Shown: positions 10,633 to 20,348 of the stretch, piece by piece
Layout: every line of letters starts with the position of its first letter
Numbering within the stretch: the first letter of the stretch is position 1
Assembly (NCBI RefSeq): GCF_000424105.1
Contig: NZ_AUJG01000001.1
Location: forward strand, 489,258-553,257
Length of the DNA stretch: 64,000 nt
DNA from: Lachnospira multipara ATCC 19207
GTDB lineage: Bacteria > Bacillota > Clostridia > Lachnospirales > Lachnospiraceae
Reading direction: 5' to 3'
Made by a program: the position numbers and the translations under genes
The notes under the pieces: model-generated
Database searches by the model: none
What the model was told of the DNA's origin: nothing
The model's input: the letters and a program-made list of their open reading frames with translations, nothing else

Positions 10633-13221
10633 ATGAATATAAATAAGTTTACTCAAAAGTCAATTGAAAGTATTAATAATTGCGAGAAGTTAGCTTACGA
10701 ATATTCCAATCAGGAAATTGATCAGGAACATTTACTTTACTGCTTAATGACAGTAGAGGATAGCCTTATTAGTAACCTGATTGAGAAGATGGGAATAGAT
10801 AAGGCTGGATTTTTATCGGCCGTTGAAGATTTGCTTAAAGGAAAGACTAAGGTATCAGGAAATGTTCAGTTATACATGAGTGGTGACCTTAATAAAGCAC
10901 TTATAAATGCAGAGGATGAAGCCAAGAAGATGGGGGATTCTTATGTATCTGTAGAGCATATATTTTTATCATTAATTAAACATGCTAATAAGGGATTAAA
11001 GGCGCTTTTTAAGACATATGGAATTACTAGAGATACTTTCCTTTCAGTCCTTGCAAGTGTGCGCGGAAATCAAAGCGTTACAACAGATAATCCAGAGGCA
11101 ACTTACGATACACTTTCTAAGTATGCAAGGGATTTAGTTCAGGCAGCAGCTGATGGAAAGCTTGATCCAGTTATTGGTAGAGATAATGAAATACGAAATG
11201 TAATTAGAATTCTTAGTAGAAAAACTAAGAATAATCCAGTTCTTATTGGAGAGCCTGGTGTTGGTAAGACAGCTGTTGTTGAAGGACTTGCCCAGAGAAT
11301 TGTGGCAGGAGATGTGCCAGAGGCTCTAAAGAATAAGAAAATATTTGCTCTTGATATGGGAGCACTTGTTGCAGGTGCTAAGTATAGAGGTGAATTTGAA
11401 GAGAGATTAAAGGCTGTACTTGATGAGGTTAAGAACTCAGACGGTGAGATAGTTCTTTTCATTGATGAGATTCACACAATTGTTGGCGCTGGTAAGACTG
11501 AAGGTTCAATGGATGCAGGTAATATGTTAAAGCCAATGCTTGCTAGAGGCGAGTTGCATTGCATTGGTGCCACAACACTTGATGAACACAGAGAATACAT
11601 TGAAAAAGATCCTGCTCTAGAGCGTAGATTCCAACCTGTAATGGTTGATGAACCAACAGTAGAAGATACAATTTCAATACTACGTGGACTTAAGGACAGA
11701 TATGAAGTATTCCACGGAGTTAAGATTACAGATGGTGCTCTAGTATCTGCAGCGGTACTTTCTAATAGATATATTAGCGAAAGATTTTTACCAGATAAAG
11801 CAATTGACCTTGTGGATGAGGCCTGCGCTATGATAAAGACTGAGCTTGATTCAATGCCAGCAGAACTTGATGAACTTAAGCGTAAGGTTATGCAGCTTGA
11901 AATTGAAGAAGCTGCGCTTAAGAAGGAAACAGATAGACTTAGTATGGATAGATTAGCTAGTCTTCAGGAGGAGCTTGCAAGTCTTCGTGATGAATTTAAT
12001 GCTAAGAAGGCTAAATGGGATGCTGAAAAAGTTTCTGTAGATTCCGTAAGCAAGATTAAGGAAGAGTTAGAAGAGGTTAATAAGGAATTACAGGCAGCAC
12101 AGCGTGATTACGACTTAGAGAGAGCTGCTAAATTACAATATGGTAAATTACCAGAGGTTAAGGCAAGACTTGAAGAAGCCGAAAAGAAGCTATCTGAAAG
12201 AGATTTAAGCCTTGTACATGAGTCAGTAACTGAGGAAGAAATTGCTAAGATTATTTCTCGTTGGACAGGAATTCCAGTAGCTAAGTTATCTGAAACAGAA
12301 AGAAATAAGACTCTTAATCTTGATAGAGAACTTCATAAGAGAGTTATTGGTCAAGATGAAGGTGTAACTAAGGTAACAGAGGCTATTATTAGATCTAAGG
12401 CAGGAATTAAGGATCCATCAAAGCCTATTGGTTCTTTCCTTTTCCTAGGACCTACAGGTGTTGGTAAGACAGAACTTGCTAAAGCTCTAGCAGAAAGTCT
12501 TTTTGATGATGAGAGCAATATTGTAAGACTTGATATGTCTGAGTATATGGAGAAGTATTCAGTGTCTAGACTTATTGGTGCGCCTCCAGGATATGTTGGA
12601 TATGAAGAAGGTGGCCAGCTAACAGAGGCAGTAAGAAGAAAGCCTTATTCAGTTGTATTATTTGATGAAGTTGAGAAGGCACATCCAGATGTATTTAACG
12701 TACTTTTACAGGTACTTGATGATGGCCGTGTAACAGATTCTCTTGGTAGAACAGTAGATTTTAAGAATACAATTATTATTATGACAAGTAATATAGGTTC
12801 AGAATATCTACTTGAGGGAATTGATGAAAATGGACAGATAAAGGATGAGGCAAGACAGCTTGCAACAAATGATCTTCATGCACACTTTAGACCTGAGTTT
12901 ATTAATAGACTTGATGAGATAATTATGTTTAAGCCTTTAACTAAGGATAATATTTCAGGTATTGTTAATCTCTTAATTGATGACCTTAATAAGCGACTTG
13001 CAGATAAGGAGCTAAAGATAGAATTAAGAGAGGATGCTAAGGACTTTATTGTAGATAATGGATATGATCCTGCGTTTGGTGCAAGACCATTAAAGAGATA
13101 TGTTCAAAAGACAGTAGAGACTTTAGTTGCTAAGTTAATTCTTGCAGGAGACTTAAACACAGGAGATACTATTGTTATTGAATGTGATGGAAGTGGTCTT
13201 GTAGCCAAAAGAAAAATTTAG
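10633..13221 (+). CDS. clpB: ATP-dependent disaggregase ClpB
   Basis: 862-aa AAA+ chaperone that, with DnaK, pulls proteins out of aggregates. The N-domain, first AAA module (Walker A GEPGVGKT at ~206, Walker B LFIDEIH), the coiled-coil middle domain (about residues 405-525) and second AAA module (Walker A GPTGVGKT at ~606) are in family order. The long middle coil separates it from ClpC/ClpE. GGAGG lies just before the ATG. Controlled by CIRCE/HrcA rather than by a CtsR-type site, as far as can be seen. Confidence 0.96.
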   Translation: MNINKFTQKSIESINNCEKLAYEYSNQEIDQEHLLYCLMTVEDSLISNLIEKMGIDKAGFLSAVEDLLKGKTKVSGNVQLYMSGDLNKALINAEDEAKKMGDSYVSVEHIFLSLIKHANKGLKALFKTYGITRDTFLSVLASVRGNQSVTTDNPEATYDTLSKYARDLVQAAADGKLDPVIGRDNEIRNVIRILSRKTKNNPVLIGEPGVGKTAVVEGLAQRIVAGDVPEALKNKKIFALDMGALVAGAKYRGEFEERLKAVLDEVKNSDGEIVLFIDEIHTIVGAGKTEGSMDAGNMLKPMLARGELHCIGATTLDEHREYIEKDPALERRFQPVMVDEPTVEDTISILRGLKDRYEVFHGVKITDGALVSAAVLSNRYISERFLPDKAIDLVDEACAMIKTELDSMPAELDELKRKVMQLEIEEAALKKETDRLSMDRLASLQEELASLRDEFNAKKAKWDAEKVSVDSVSKIKEELEEVNKELQAAQRDYDLERAAKLQYGKLPEVKARLEEAEKKLSERDLSLVHESVTEEEIAKIISRWTGIPVAKLSETERNKTLNLDRELHKRVIGQDEGVTKVTEAIIRSKAGIKDPSKPIGSFLFLGPTGVGKTELAKALAESLFDDESNIVRLDMSEYMEKYSVSRLIGAPPGYVGYEEGGQLTEAVRRKPYSVVLFDEVEKAHPDVFNVLLQVLDDGRVTDSLGRTVDFKNTIIIMTSNIGSEYLLEGIDENGQIKDEARQLATNDLHAHFRPEFINRLDEIIMFKPLTKDNISGIVNLLIDDLNKRLADKELKIELREDAKDFIVDNGYDPAFGARPLKRYVQKTVETLVAKLILAGDLNTGDTIVIECDGSGLVAKRKI

Positions 13222-13274
13222 TGCTTATTTCCTAGATAAATAGCACTCTACAATAAAGATATAAAAACCGATAA

Positions 13275-13446
13275 TATAGTTACAAGGGAATGTTTTGCGT
13301 ATGAAACCTCTTGAATACCTGTACTTAAACCTGGTGGATTTGAGAGGGTGTATCGAAATATTCTAGGGCATTGCCTAGAAAAGCTGAGGCTGACCATGAG
13401 TTTGGTAAGTAATTACCTGTACAAAATGGTTAACCTCAGCTTTTTG
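13275..13446 (+). ncRNA. Candidate structured RNA or clpB 3' UTR
   Basis: About 170 non-coding bases with three successive hairpins: CCTCTTGAAT / GGATTTGAGAGG (13307-13347), TTCTAGG / CCTAGAA (13361-13380, 6-nt loop) and a terminator (13381-13446). Density of structure is higher than elsewhere in the core region. It could be a stand-alone small RNA or the 3' end of the clpB message; no known family was recognised and no convincing promoter was seen. Confidence 0.3.
13381..13446 (+). terminator. Rho-independent terminator (plus strand)
   Basis: AAGCTGAGG pairs with CCTCAGCTT, with an inner TGACCAT / ATGGTTA stem, then TTTTT. It ends the clpB transcript or the candidate RNA and sits in front of the convergent DUF4250 gene. 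Confidence 0.8.
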
Positions 13447-13478
13447 TATTAATAAGAATAATAGTCTTTAGATTAGAT

Positions 13479-13667
13479 TTATACGAATTGGTTTGACTTA
13501 ATGTCATATTCGTAGTCAATAAGCATAAGCTTATATTTTAAATCTGATTCTTTAATATCAAAGGCCTTGCAGAAATCATCAAGGCTTTTATAATTATCTC
13601 TTAATTGTGTATTTACGTAACTAAGTAACATTACTGGATCCTTTGGCATCTCTAACATATTCACCAC
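13479..13667 (-). CDS. DUF4250 family small protein
   Basis: 62-aa protein on the minus strand with the family pattern MPKDPVMLLSYVNTQLRDNY followed by SLDDFC, a lysine-rich helix and the ending YEYDIKSNQFV. AAGGTGGTG lies just upstream of its ATG. DUF4250 proteins are short, single-domain and common in Clostridia; their role is unknown. It is convergent with clpB and divergent from ppdK, so it is probably a single-gene unit. Confidence 0.8.
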   Translation of the reverse strand: MVNMLEMPKDPVMLLSYVNTQLRDNYKSLDDFCKAFDIKESDLKYKLMLIDYEYDIKSNQFV

Positions 13668-13950
13668 CTTTTTAATTCTTATTTACTTATATCAAAAATG
13701 TGTGACTTTGGCAAATGTTTACATAGGGAAAAATAACTTATGAAAAATAGTAGACTCATTTTTTCTAAAAAGATGCATATTATTGCTGAAAGATATTGAA
13801 TTTAAGCATATTTTTTGTTAAACTAATGAAAGATAATTAATTGACAATTGAATAACTATATTTGAAATGAACCCAGATGAGACTATAAAGATTGGGGAAT
13901 AGTCGAATTTAGGGGATTTCTTTAATGACTTTTTACAATGGAGGTAAAAA
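13668..13950. other. Intergenic region between DUF4250 and ppdK
   Basis: 283 AT-rich bases holding the divergent promoters of the two genes. A TTGACA at 13840 has no convincing -10 at the right distance, so no promoter is called. GGAGG at 13941-13945 is the ppdK ribosome site. Confidence 0.4.
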
Positions 13951-16584
13951 ATGAAGAAATGGGTTTATTTATTCACTGAAGGTAGAGCCGACATGAGAAA
14001 CCTTCTTGGTGGTAAGGGTGCAAATCTTGCTGAAATGACTAATATTGGTCTCCCAGTACCACAGGGCTTTACAATTACTACTGAGGCTTGCACTCAGTAC
14101 TATGAAGATGGAAGAGAAATCAATGATGAGATTAAGGGCCAGATTGAAGAGTATATCTTAAAGATGGAAGAGATAACTGGCAAGAAGTTTGGAGACAAGG
14201 AAAATCCGCTTCTTGTTTCTGTTCGTTCTGGTGCTAGAGCTTCAATGCCAGGAATGATGGATACAATACTTAATCTTGGACTTAACGAGGAGGTAGTCGA
14301 GGTAATTGCTCGTAAGTCTAACAATCCAAGATGGGCTTGGGACTGTTATAGAAGATTTATTCAAATGTATTCAGATGTTGTAATGGAAGTTGGTAAGAAA
14401 TATTTCGAAGAGCTTATTGACAAGATGAAGGAAAAGAGAGGGGTTAAGCAGGATGTTGATTTAACAGCCGATGACTTAAAGGAACTTGCTTGTCAATTTA
14501 AATCAGAATATAAATCAAAAATAGGTAAGGACTTCCCAGATGATCCAAAGGAACAGTTATTTGGCGCAATTAAGGCTGTGTTTAGATCTTGGGATAATCC
14601 TAGAGCAAATGTATATAGAAGGGACAATGATATTCCTTACTCATGGGGTACTGCTGTAAATGTACAGTCCATGGCATTTGGTAATATGGGCGATGACTGT
14701 GGTACAGGTGTTGCATTTACAAGAGATCCAGCAACTGGTAATAAGGGACTCTTTGGTGAGTTCTTAACTAATGCACAGGGTGAGGATGTAGTTGCCGGTG
14801 TTCGTACACCAATGCATATTAGTGAGATGGAAGAAAAATTCCCAGAGGCCTTTAAGCAATTTAAGGAAGTGTGCGAAATCCTTGAAAATCATTACAAGGA
14901 CATGCAGGATATGGAATTTACGGTAGAGGCTGGTAAGCTTTATATGTTACAGACAAGAAATGGTAAAAGAACTGCACAGGCTGCTCTAAAGATAGCTTGT
15001 GATTTAGTAGATGAGGGCATGAGAACTGAGGAAGAAGCTGTTGCTATGATTGATCCTAGAAACCTAGATACACTTCTTCATCCACAATTTGATAAGGATG
15101 CTCTTAAAAATGCAACGCCAATTGGCAAGGGACTTGGAGCTTCTCCAGGCGCTGCTTGTGGTAAGATTGTATTTAATGCTGAAACAGCAATTGAATGGGC
15201 AGCTAAGGGAGAAAAAGTAGTGCTTGTAAGACTTGAGACAAGTCCTGAAGATATTACTGGAATGAAGGCAGCAGAAGGAATCCTTACTGTTCGTGGCGGT
15301 ATGACAAGCCATGCAGCTGTTGTAGCTCGTGGAATGGGCGAGTGCTGCGTTTCAGGATGTGGCGATATAACAATGGATGAAGAAAATAAGCGCTTTACCC
15401 TTGCAGGAAAGGAATTTACTGAAGGAGATTATATCTCAATTGATGGTAGTACAGGTAATATCTATGATGGTGTTATAAAGACAGTTGATGCCAAGATTGC
15501 TGGAGAATTTGGCAGAATTATGAATTGGGCTGATAAATACAGAAGACTTAAGGTTCGTACAAATGCAGATACACCAGCAGATGCAAAGAAAGCTCGTGAA
15601 CTTGGAGCTGAGGGTATTGGACTTTGTAGAACAGAGCATATGTTTTTTGAAGAGGATAGAATTGCAGCCTTTAGAGAGATGATTGTATCCGATTCAGTTG
15701 AGGAAAGAGAAGAGGCACTTGAAAAGATTTTGCCATATCAGCAGCAAGATTTTGAAGGCTTATTTGAGGCATTAGAGGGTAATCCAGTTACAATTAGATT
15801 CCTAGACCCACCTCTTCATGAATTTGTTCCAACAGAGGAAGCAGATATTGAAAAATTAGCTAAGGCTAAGGGAAAGACAGTTGCTGAAATCAAGGCTATG
15901 ATTGACTCATTACACGAATTTAACCCAATGATGGGTCACAGAGGCTGTAGACTTTCAGTTACATATCCTGAAATCGCTAAGATGCAGACTAAGGCAGTAA
16001 TTCGTGCAGCAATTAATGTTTCAAAGAAACATCCTGAGTGGAAAATTGTTCCTGAAATTATGATTCCACTTGTTAGTGATATTAAAGAATTTAAGTTCGT
16101 AAAGAAGATTGTAGTGAAGGTGGCAGATGAGGAGATTAAGGCAGCAGGCATTGACCTTAATTACGAGGTTGGTACTATGATCGAGATTCCACGTGCTGCT
16201 CTTACAGCTGATGAGATAGCTAAGGAAGCTGACTTCTTCTGCTTTGGTACTAATGACTTAACTCAGATGACATATGGCTTTTCTAGAGATGACGCAGGTA
16301 AGTTCTTATCTGCTTATTATGACACTAAGATTTTGGAAAATGATCCTTTTGCTAGACTTGATAGAGATGGCGTTGGTAAGTTGATGGAAATGACACTTAA
16401 ACTTGGCCGCCCAGTTAATCCTAAACTTCATGTAGGAATTTGTGGCGAGCATGGTGGAGATCCATCATCAGTAGAGTTCTGTAATGAAATCGGCTTAGAC
16501 TATGTCAGCTGTTCGCCATTTAGAGTACCAATTGCGAGACTTGCAGCAGCACAGGCAGCTATCAGCGACAACAAAAAAATCTAA
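13951..16584 (+). CDS. ppdK: Pyruvate, phosphate dikinase
   Basis: 877-aa PPDK, interconverting pyruvate + ATP + Pi and PEP + AMP + PPi; in anaerobes it often works in the glycolytic direction with PPi. The N-terminal ATP-grasp domain begins LLGGKGANLAEM; the swivelling phosphohistidine is His454 in GGMTSHAAVVARGMG; the C-terminal barrel carries catalytic Cys831 in CGEHGGD. These numbers match the C. symbiosum enzyme. GGAGG precedes the ATG. Length is full and there are no defects. It is the last clearly core gene before the accessory region. Confidence 0.97.
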   Translation: MKKWVYLFTEGRADMRNLLGGKGANLAEMTNIGLPVPQGFTITTEACTQYYEDGREINDEIKGQIEEYILKMEEITGKKFGDKENPLLVSVRSGARASMPGMMDTILNLGLNEEVVEVIARKSNNPRWAWDCYRRFIQMYSDVVMEVGKKYFEELIDKMKEKRGVKQDVDLTADDLKELACQFKSEYKSKIGKDFPDDPKEQLFGAIKAVFRSWDNPRANVYRRDNDIPYSWGTAVNVQSMAFGNMGDDCGTGVAFTRDPATGNKGLFGEFLTNAQGEDVVAGVRTPMHISEMEEKFPEAFKQFKEVCEILENHYKDMQDMEFTVEAGKLYMLQTRNGKRTAQAALKIACDLVDEGMRTEEEAVAMIDPRNLDTLLHPQFDKDALKNATPIGKGLGASPGAACGKIVFNAETAIEWAAKGEKVVLVRLETSPEDITGMKAAEGILTVRGGMTSHAAVVARGMGECCVSGCGDITMDEENKRFTLAGKEFTEGDYISIDGSTGNIYDGVIKTVDAKIAGEFGRIMNWADKYRRLKVRTNADTPADAKKARELGAEGIGLCRTEHMFFEEDRIAAFREMIVSDSVEEREEALEKILPYQQQDFEGLFEALEGNPVTIRFLDPPLHEFVPTEEADIEKLAKAKGKTVAEIKAMIDSLHEFNPMMGHRGCRLSVTYPEIAKMQTKAVIRAAINVSKKHPEWKIVPEIMIPLVSDIKEFKFVKKIVVKVADEEIKAAGIDLNYEVGTMIEIPRAALTADEIAKEADFFCFGTNDLTQMTYGFSRDDAGKFLSAYYDTKILENDPFARLDRDGVGKLMEMTLKLGRPVNPKLHVGICGEHGGDPSSVEFCNEIGLDYVSCSPFRVPIARLAAAQAAISDNKKI

Positions 16585-16751
16585 GTGAAATCAAATTTAC
16601 AAAAGAAGCCGAAGAAAAAGCTATACAATTAGCTGCATTTAATATATTTGTTCAATTATATAAAAATGATAGAATTACGTTAGAAGAGTTAAGGTGTGTT
16701 GCAGACAAGCATAATATAGAATTTAATATGTCAATTTTAAATTATACTTGA
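16584..16751 (+). pseudogene. Start-less fragment of a small helical protein
   Basis: An open frame continues from the last bases of ppdK in the -1 frame: SEIKFTKEAEEKAIQLAAF and, later, LYKNDRITLEELRCVADKHN. It reads like real protein (charged amphipathic helices and an 'ITLEEL' motif as in SHOCT-like short domains of mobile elements) but has no start codon or ribosome site. It is probably the tail of a gene cut when material was inserted or deleted next to ppdK. Confidence 0.4.
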
Positions 16752-16787
16752 TTGCTATTTTGGGTTAGAAAAAATTAAAACATAAGA

Positions 16788-16846
16788 AAGCCCCGGTGCG
16801 CCATACAGATAAAAAATCTGAAGATAGACGCATGGGGGCTTGTTTT
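16788..16846 (+). terminator. Terminator-like hairpin at the core/accessory border
   Basis: AAGCCCCGGTGCG pairs with CGCATGGGGGCTT (one mismatch and one G-U), followed by GTTTT. A second small hairpin CAGAT/ATCTG sits in the loop. It probably terminates ppdK. Confidence 0.6.
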
Positions 16847-17014
16847 GGTATTAGTAAATATGCTAGTAGGACTCTTTTGGGGGAAGGTTGGGATTAATGT
16901 AATTTTTATGGAAAGGAAAAATTACATATAGTAGGATATAAAGATAAAAATTTTATTGGGCATATAAATTTGGGCTATTGTCTATATGAAGAAAAATTTC
17001 CCATGTAGGGCAAT

Positions 17015-17342
17015 GAATCTTAAGATTTCTTCTGTGCTTTTCATCTTTTTCACCATTATTTTACTTATATGGGCAATTTTAATTTTTCAAAACCATGAAA
17101 AGGCAAGAATTTGTTGCCTTTTTGACAGCATTTTGTGTGATTTGGATTAGTTGTAAATTTATTGAAGTTTTCCAAAATCGGAAATTTAATCTTTTTCCAG
17201 ACTTTTCTCTTGATTTAGGCAATCCAGCCAGCAATTCCATCAGCGAAGCCGATTACAATCCGGCCAGTAACTTAGAGGTTCAGAAAATGAACCTGAGCAA
17301 TCTGGCCTGTAGCTTAGAGGTTCAGGAAATGAATTATGCATT
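17015..17342 (+). repeat. Dispersed repeat, left copy
   Basis: Matches 63014-63262 in the same orientation over about 240 bp, with long identical blocks such as GTGTGATTTGGATTAG and CTTTTCTCTTGATTT. This copy has an extra ~95 bp near its 3' end, in which a unit containing CTTAGAGGTTCAG-AAATGAA occurs twice. It contains a degraded form of the AAAAGGCAA/TTGCCTTTTT hairpin that is perfect in the right copy. A frame of 83 codons (17095-17346) crosses it but looks like an artefact. Confidence 0.8.
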
Positions 17343-17509
17343 TTAATTCGTATTGAACAAAAATGCGGAATCCGCAAAAATGTCCATTAACACTTTGTTT
17401 TTGTAACCTTGTGAATTATAATTAGGTTACGAAAGTAAAGTGAGATGAAGCACATGAGTAAATATGAATTAATTGAAGAGTTGTTTTATTTTTGAGGGGG
17501 TTTTTAAAA

Positions 17510-17605
17510 ATGATAAAATTTATAGGTATAATAAACGATGATTATTGTATGGAATATGAACAACTTCCGAAAGATGCGATTTTAATTGATGAAAAAAATA
17601 GATAA
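17510..17605 (+). CDS. 31-codon ORF preceding the DUF3267-like fragment
   Basis: MIKFIGIINDDYCMEYEQLP... of 31 aa, with GAGGGGG ten bases before the ATG; its end overlaps the next frame by 17 bases, suggesting translational coupling. No family recognised. It may be a genuine small protein or the broken head of the following gene. Confidence 0.35.
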   Translation: MIKFIGIINDDYCMEYEQLPKDAILIDEKNR

Positions 17606-17825
17606 ATTCGGATTTGCTGCTGGAGTAGTGGGAGTGTTTTTTGGCTTTCTTGTATTGCTGTGGAAACAATATATTTGTAATGAAGGTTTATTTCCATTAA
17701 AAAGAAATATGATTATTATTGGATGTATTATTGGAGTGATAATGTTAGGAATACATGAGATTCTACATTTATTACCATATCCTAAAGCTGCAAATAGATG
17801 TATTGCAATAAATCAAGGAAAATGA
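17589..17825 (+). pseudogene. Truncated DUF3267-like (putative zincin) membrane protein
   Basis: 78 aa with two hydrophobic segments (about residues 8-28 and 39-58) and then HEILHLLPYPKAANR, which resembles the HExxH metal site plus following 'fPK' of DUF3267 membrane proteases. Complete members are about 180 aa and carry a second half with more helices; here the frame stops shortly after the motif. I read it as the N-terminal half of a broken gene. Confidence 0.45.
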
Positions 17826-17892
17826 AAATAATAAGTGGTAAAGAAGGATTCTATTATTATAAATAGAAAGAAGGATTAGCCTTTTTCTTATA

Positions 17893-17959
17893 GATTTAAC
17901 GGAGCTATTATTATCATAGACAAGTGAGAGGTAAACAAAAGCCACTCACTTGTTTTTTT
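17893..17959 (+). repeat. Repeated intergenic terminator unit, copy 1
   Basis: About 65 bp nearly identical to 26629-26696 (GATTTAACGGAGCTATTATT, ATCATAGACAAGTGAGAGGT). The 3' half folds as ACAAGTGAG...CTCACTTGT followed by a T run, so it functions as a terminator. Confidence 0.8.
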
Positions 17960-18020
17960 GTAGAAGAATAGGAAGCAGATTTAAACGCCTTGACTACAAC
18001 AAAACGAAACCACCTCGGTG

Positions 18021-18068
18021 TGTCAAAACAAAAAAATGTTTTGACAATTTGCTACGATGGTGTATACT
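18021..18068 (+). promoter_or_regulatory. Promoter with palindromic operator of the AAA15/RloB operon
   Basis: TGTCAAAAC-N8-GTTTTGACA is a perfect 9-bp inverted repeat (18021-18046) whose right arm contains the -35 TTGACA (18041-18046); 16 bp on is TATACT (18063-18068). A binding protein there would block polymerase. The motif AAAAAAATGTTTT recurs at 18093-18105 next to the ribosome site. Confidence 0.7.
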
Positions 18069-18118
18069 AATAGTGCGGAGTTTGATAAACCAAAAAAATG
18101 TTTTAGGAGGCTTGTGAC

Positions 18119-19402
18119 ATGTTGTTGAGTTATAAGTTTAAAAATTTCTTGTCGTTTAAAGATGATGCGGAATTTACAATGCTTGCCCCAAGTAATAAAG
18201 TTAAGAATCGATTTCCAGATAATTACGTAAAATTAAATAGTGGATATGATGTTTTAAAAAATGCAGTTATAGTTGGAGAAAATGCAGGTGGAAAGTCTAA
18301 TTTTGTAATGAGTTTTTATTATTTTAGAGATTTGTTTATAACCAATGCATTTGTACATTCATATAAAAATTTAATTAATGCAAATAATAATATAGAGAAG
18401 TGTCCGCTGGAGAATGAAACAAATCAAATGTTTGAAATAGAGATGTCTGGAGAGAATGACATTATTTTTCATTATTATGTTGAGTTTGATTGTGTTTGCA
18501 TTGTAAAAGAGTATTTGGAATATAAGAATAAAAAAGAATCTAAATATAAGAATATATTCTGTATAGAACGTATGAGTAGTAAATTAGAATGTGATCATAA
18601 TGCGAATAATTGTGATATTGAAGAATGTAAAAGAACAGGGAAAATAGCTTATTCGATAAATACCAATGATATTGATCCGTCGATAGAAAAAATAGTATCT
18701 CAATCTAATACAGATGGTTCTTTGTCAAATAATTTATATGGATTATTTGTATCTAAGTTTGCTCTGCTTGGAGAAGAGCGTGCATTGGAATTTATTAATC
18801 TTATACAAACAGCAATTTGTCCTGTTTTATCATCCAGAGACTTTAAGACAGATTTTGAAGATCCTAAGAATAAAGATGAGTATTTAAGAATCTTAAATAC
18901 TGAGGAATATTTAGAAATATTTAGATTAGTGGATTACAGTATAAAACGTATTGAGATAGACGAGAGTAATCCATTTAGAGATACGATGATATATAGAAAA
19001 TCTAAAACAGGTAAAGAGTTTGGAAGAAAGATTGGAATGGATTCAAGTGGTGTTTATGAGTTTTTCTTGTGGGCAATTCATATATATGAGGTTGTTTATT
19101 TGAATAAAATAATAATTGCTGATGAAATGGATAAGGTGCTAAATCCGGTTCTTTCTGATCGTGTTATGGCTTTCCTAAATGCTAAGAATCATGCTGGGCA
19201 GTTTATTTTTACATCTCATAATGTTTTGCATTTAGATTTAAAGAACTATATGAAAGAACAAATATTTTTTGTTACTAAAGATTCAGAAACATTGGAATCA
19301 GAACTCTATTCGTTAGCTAATTTTCCAGAAGTTCGTTATGAAACAACAAAAGTGTATGAGTTTTATATGAAGGGAATACTGGGAGGTACAGCAATTGAGT
19401 AG
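18119..19402 (+). CDS. AAA15-family ATPase (AbiLi-like), defence-associated
   Basis: 427-aa SMC/ABC-type ATPase. Walker A GENAGGKS is at residues 53-60; the Walker B region IIADEMDKVL is at ~330-340 (Asp335/Glu336), followed by the HxD-like switch FTSHNVLHLD. AGGAGG sits eight bases before the ATG. It overlaps the RloB-like gene by eight bases. This pair (AAA ATPase plus RloB-like partner) is the arrangement of the lactococcal AbiL abortive-infection system and of restriction-linked RloA/RloB genes; in those the ATPase is thought to sense phage and the partner to act. The specific trigger is unknown. Confidence 0.85.
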   Translation: MLLSYKFKNFLSFKDDAEFTMLAPSNKVKNRFPDNYVKLNSGYDVLKNAVIVGENAGGKSNFVMSFYYFRDLFITNAFVHSYKNLINANNNIEKCPLENETNQMFEIEMSGENDIIFHYYVEFDCVCIVKEYLEYKNKKESKYKNIFCIERMSSKLECDHNANNCDIEECKRTGKIAYSINTNDIDPSIEKIVSQSNTDGSLSNNLYGLFVSKFALLGEERALEFINLIQTAICPVLSSRDFKTDFEDPKNKDEYLRILNTEEYLEIFRLVDYSIKRIEIDESNPFRDTMIYRKSKTGKEFGRKIGMDSSGVYEFFLWAIHIYEVVYLNKIIIADEMDKVLNPVLSDRVMAFLNAKNHAGQFIFTSHNVLHLDLKNYMKEQIFFVTKDSETLESELYSLANFPEVRYETTKVYEFYMKGILGGTAIE

Positions 19403-20060
19403 AAAAGAACGTAGTATCAAAAAGGTATTTAAAGTATTTTGCGAAGGAGATACAGAATATAATTACTTTGATAATATACGAACAACAAAAAATATAAGTT
19501 TGGCGATTCGACCTGTAAATATGGGAGGCGGAGGATATGCTAATTTTATTAGTAAATTAAAATGTGATTCATATTCTAACTGTATTGCTAAATTTATTGT
19601 GGTAGATGGAGATAAAGCACATGCGGATAGTTCAGAACAGAAAAGACTGGATGAATTAATACAGTATTGTAGGATGCAAAATAATAGTAAGAGAATACCA
19701 CATATATTGATTGTCAACTTTCCGGATTTTGAATATGTCGCATGTTTGCATTTTGAAAATTATAATGGGAAAAATAGTGAACAATTTATAACGGGTGAAT
19801 TGAAATACAAAAGTATATCCGATTTTAAGTCGGACAAGAAGGTTCTTATTAACATTGAAAATAAAGGAGGGTCTTTTAATAGCTTACTTAAGGCAATTAA
19901 TAGGAATAATGTGATTGTTAACAATAAAATATCTGTCAAGAAGAAAATATATGAAATAACTGTTGACAAAACCGAGTACTATTCACAAAATATTGGGAAA
20001 AAAGGAACTAACATTAATGATTTCTTTGATGTTTTAGATAAGCTTGGAATCCTGATATGA
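19395..20060 (+). CDS. rloB: RloB-like Toprim-fold protein (AbiLii-like)
   Basis: 221-aa RloB family protein. Acidic residues in CEGDTEYNYF (Glu17, Glu20) and VVDGDKA (Asp71, Asp73) fit the Toprim-like metal site, and NFPDFEYVACLHF is this member's version of the family's SNPxFExWLLLHF motif. The start is TTG at 19395, supported by GGGAGGT seven bases upstream and by overlap with the ATPase gene. Likely effector nuclease of the pair. Ends before a cluster of terminators. Confidence 0.82.
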   Translation: MSRKERSIKKVFKVFCEGDTEYNYFDNIRTTKNISLAIRPVNMGGGGYANFISKLKCDSYSNCIAKFIVVDGDKAHADSSEQKRLDELIQYCRMQNNSKRIPHILIVNFPDFEYVACLHFENYNGKNSEQFITGELKYKSISDFKSDKKVLINIENKGGSFNSLLKAINRNNVIVNNKISVKKKIYEITVDKTEYYSQNIGKKGTNINDFFDVLDKLGILI

Positions 20061-20069
20061 TTTAATCAA

Positions 20070-20105
20070 ACAAGAAGCGCCAAGATTGATTGGCGTTTCT
20101 TGTTA
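20070..20105 (+). terminator. Terminator 1 of array, after rloB
   Basis: 13-bp stem ACAAGAAGCGCCA / TGGCGTTTCTTGT with 8-nt loop; the T run is weak. Confidence 0.75.
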
Positions 20106-20180
20106 TGTAGTGCTTGCTTTTGATAATGATTATAGCTTGACAGATAAAGGCAATCTATTTACTATATAAACATAAGACTA

Positions 20181-20216
20181 GGTCAGGAAGCGTACGACGC
20201 CCTGGCCATTTTTTTT
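20181..20216 (+). terminator. Terminator 2 of array
   Basis: GGTCAGG / CCTGGCC stem followed by ATTTTTTTT. Confidence 0.75.
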
Positions 20217-20225
20217 GGAGAAAAT

Positions 20226-20264
20226 ATGAAAGAATACAAAACTTTTAATCTTAGTAGCGTCTAA
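20226..20264 (+). other. 12-codon micro-ORF ending inside terminator 3
   Basis: ATG with TTGGAG seven bases upstream encodes MKEYKTFNLSSV; its TAA falls inside the 5' arm of the next terminator stem. The position is that of an attenuator leader peptide, but there is no amino-acid run that would tell what is sensed. It may be fortuitous. Confidence 0.25.
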
Positions 20265-20288
20265 TCATTATGGTTAGGCGTTTTTTTA
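20257..20288 (+). terminator. Terminator 3 of array
   Basis: GCGTCTAA / TTAGGCGT stem (one G-U) followed by seven Ts. Confidence 0.78.
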
Positions 20289-20314
20289 TTTGGAAAGGGA
20301 GGCTGATGCTTTAA

Positions 20315-20348
20315 ATCCAGGTGTTTATCTACACCTGGAAATTTTTTT
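20315..20348 (+). terminator. Terminator 4 of array
   Basis: CCAGGTGT / ACACCTGG perfect 8-bp stem, six-base loop, then AAATTTTTTT. It ends 12 bases before the operator of the SnoaL-like gene and insulates it from upstream transcription. Confidence 0.82.

Noticed and set aside
13220..13247. Hairpin at the clpB stop codon as the clpB terminator
   Set aside because: The stem AGTGCT-ATTT / AAAT-AGCACT is fair but has no following T run; the terminator at 13381 is far better.
17095..17346. 83-codon open frame as a gene
   Set aside because: It lies entirely in the dispersed repeat, is not open in the right copy at 63 kb, and has no ribosome site.
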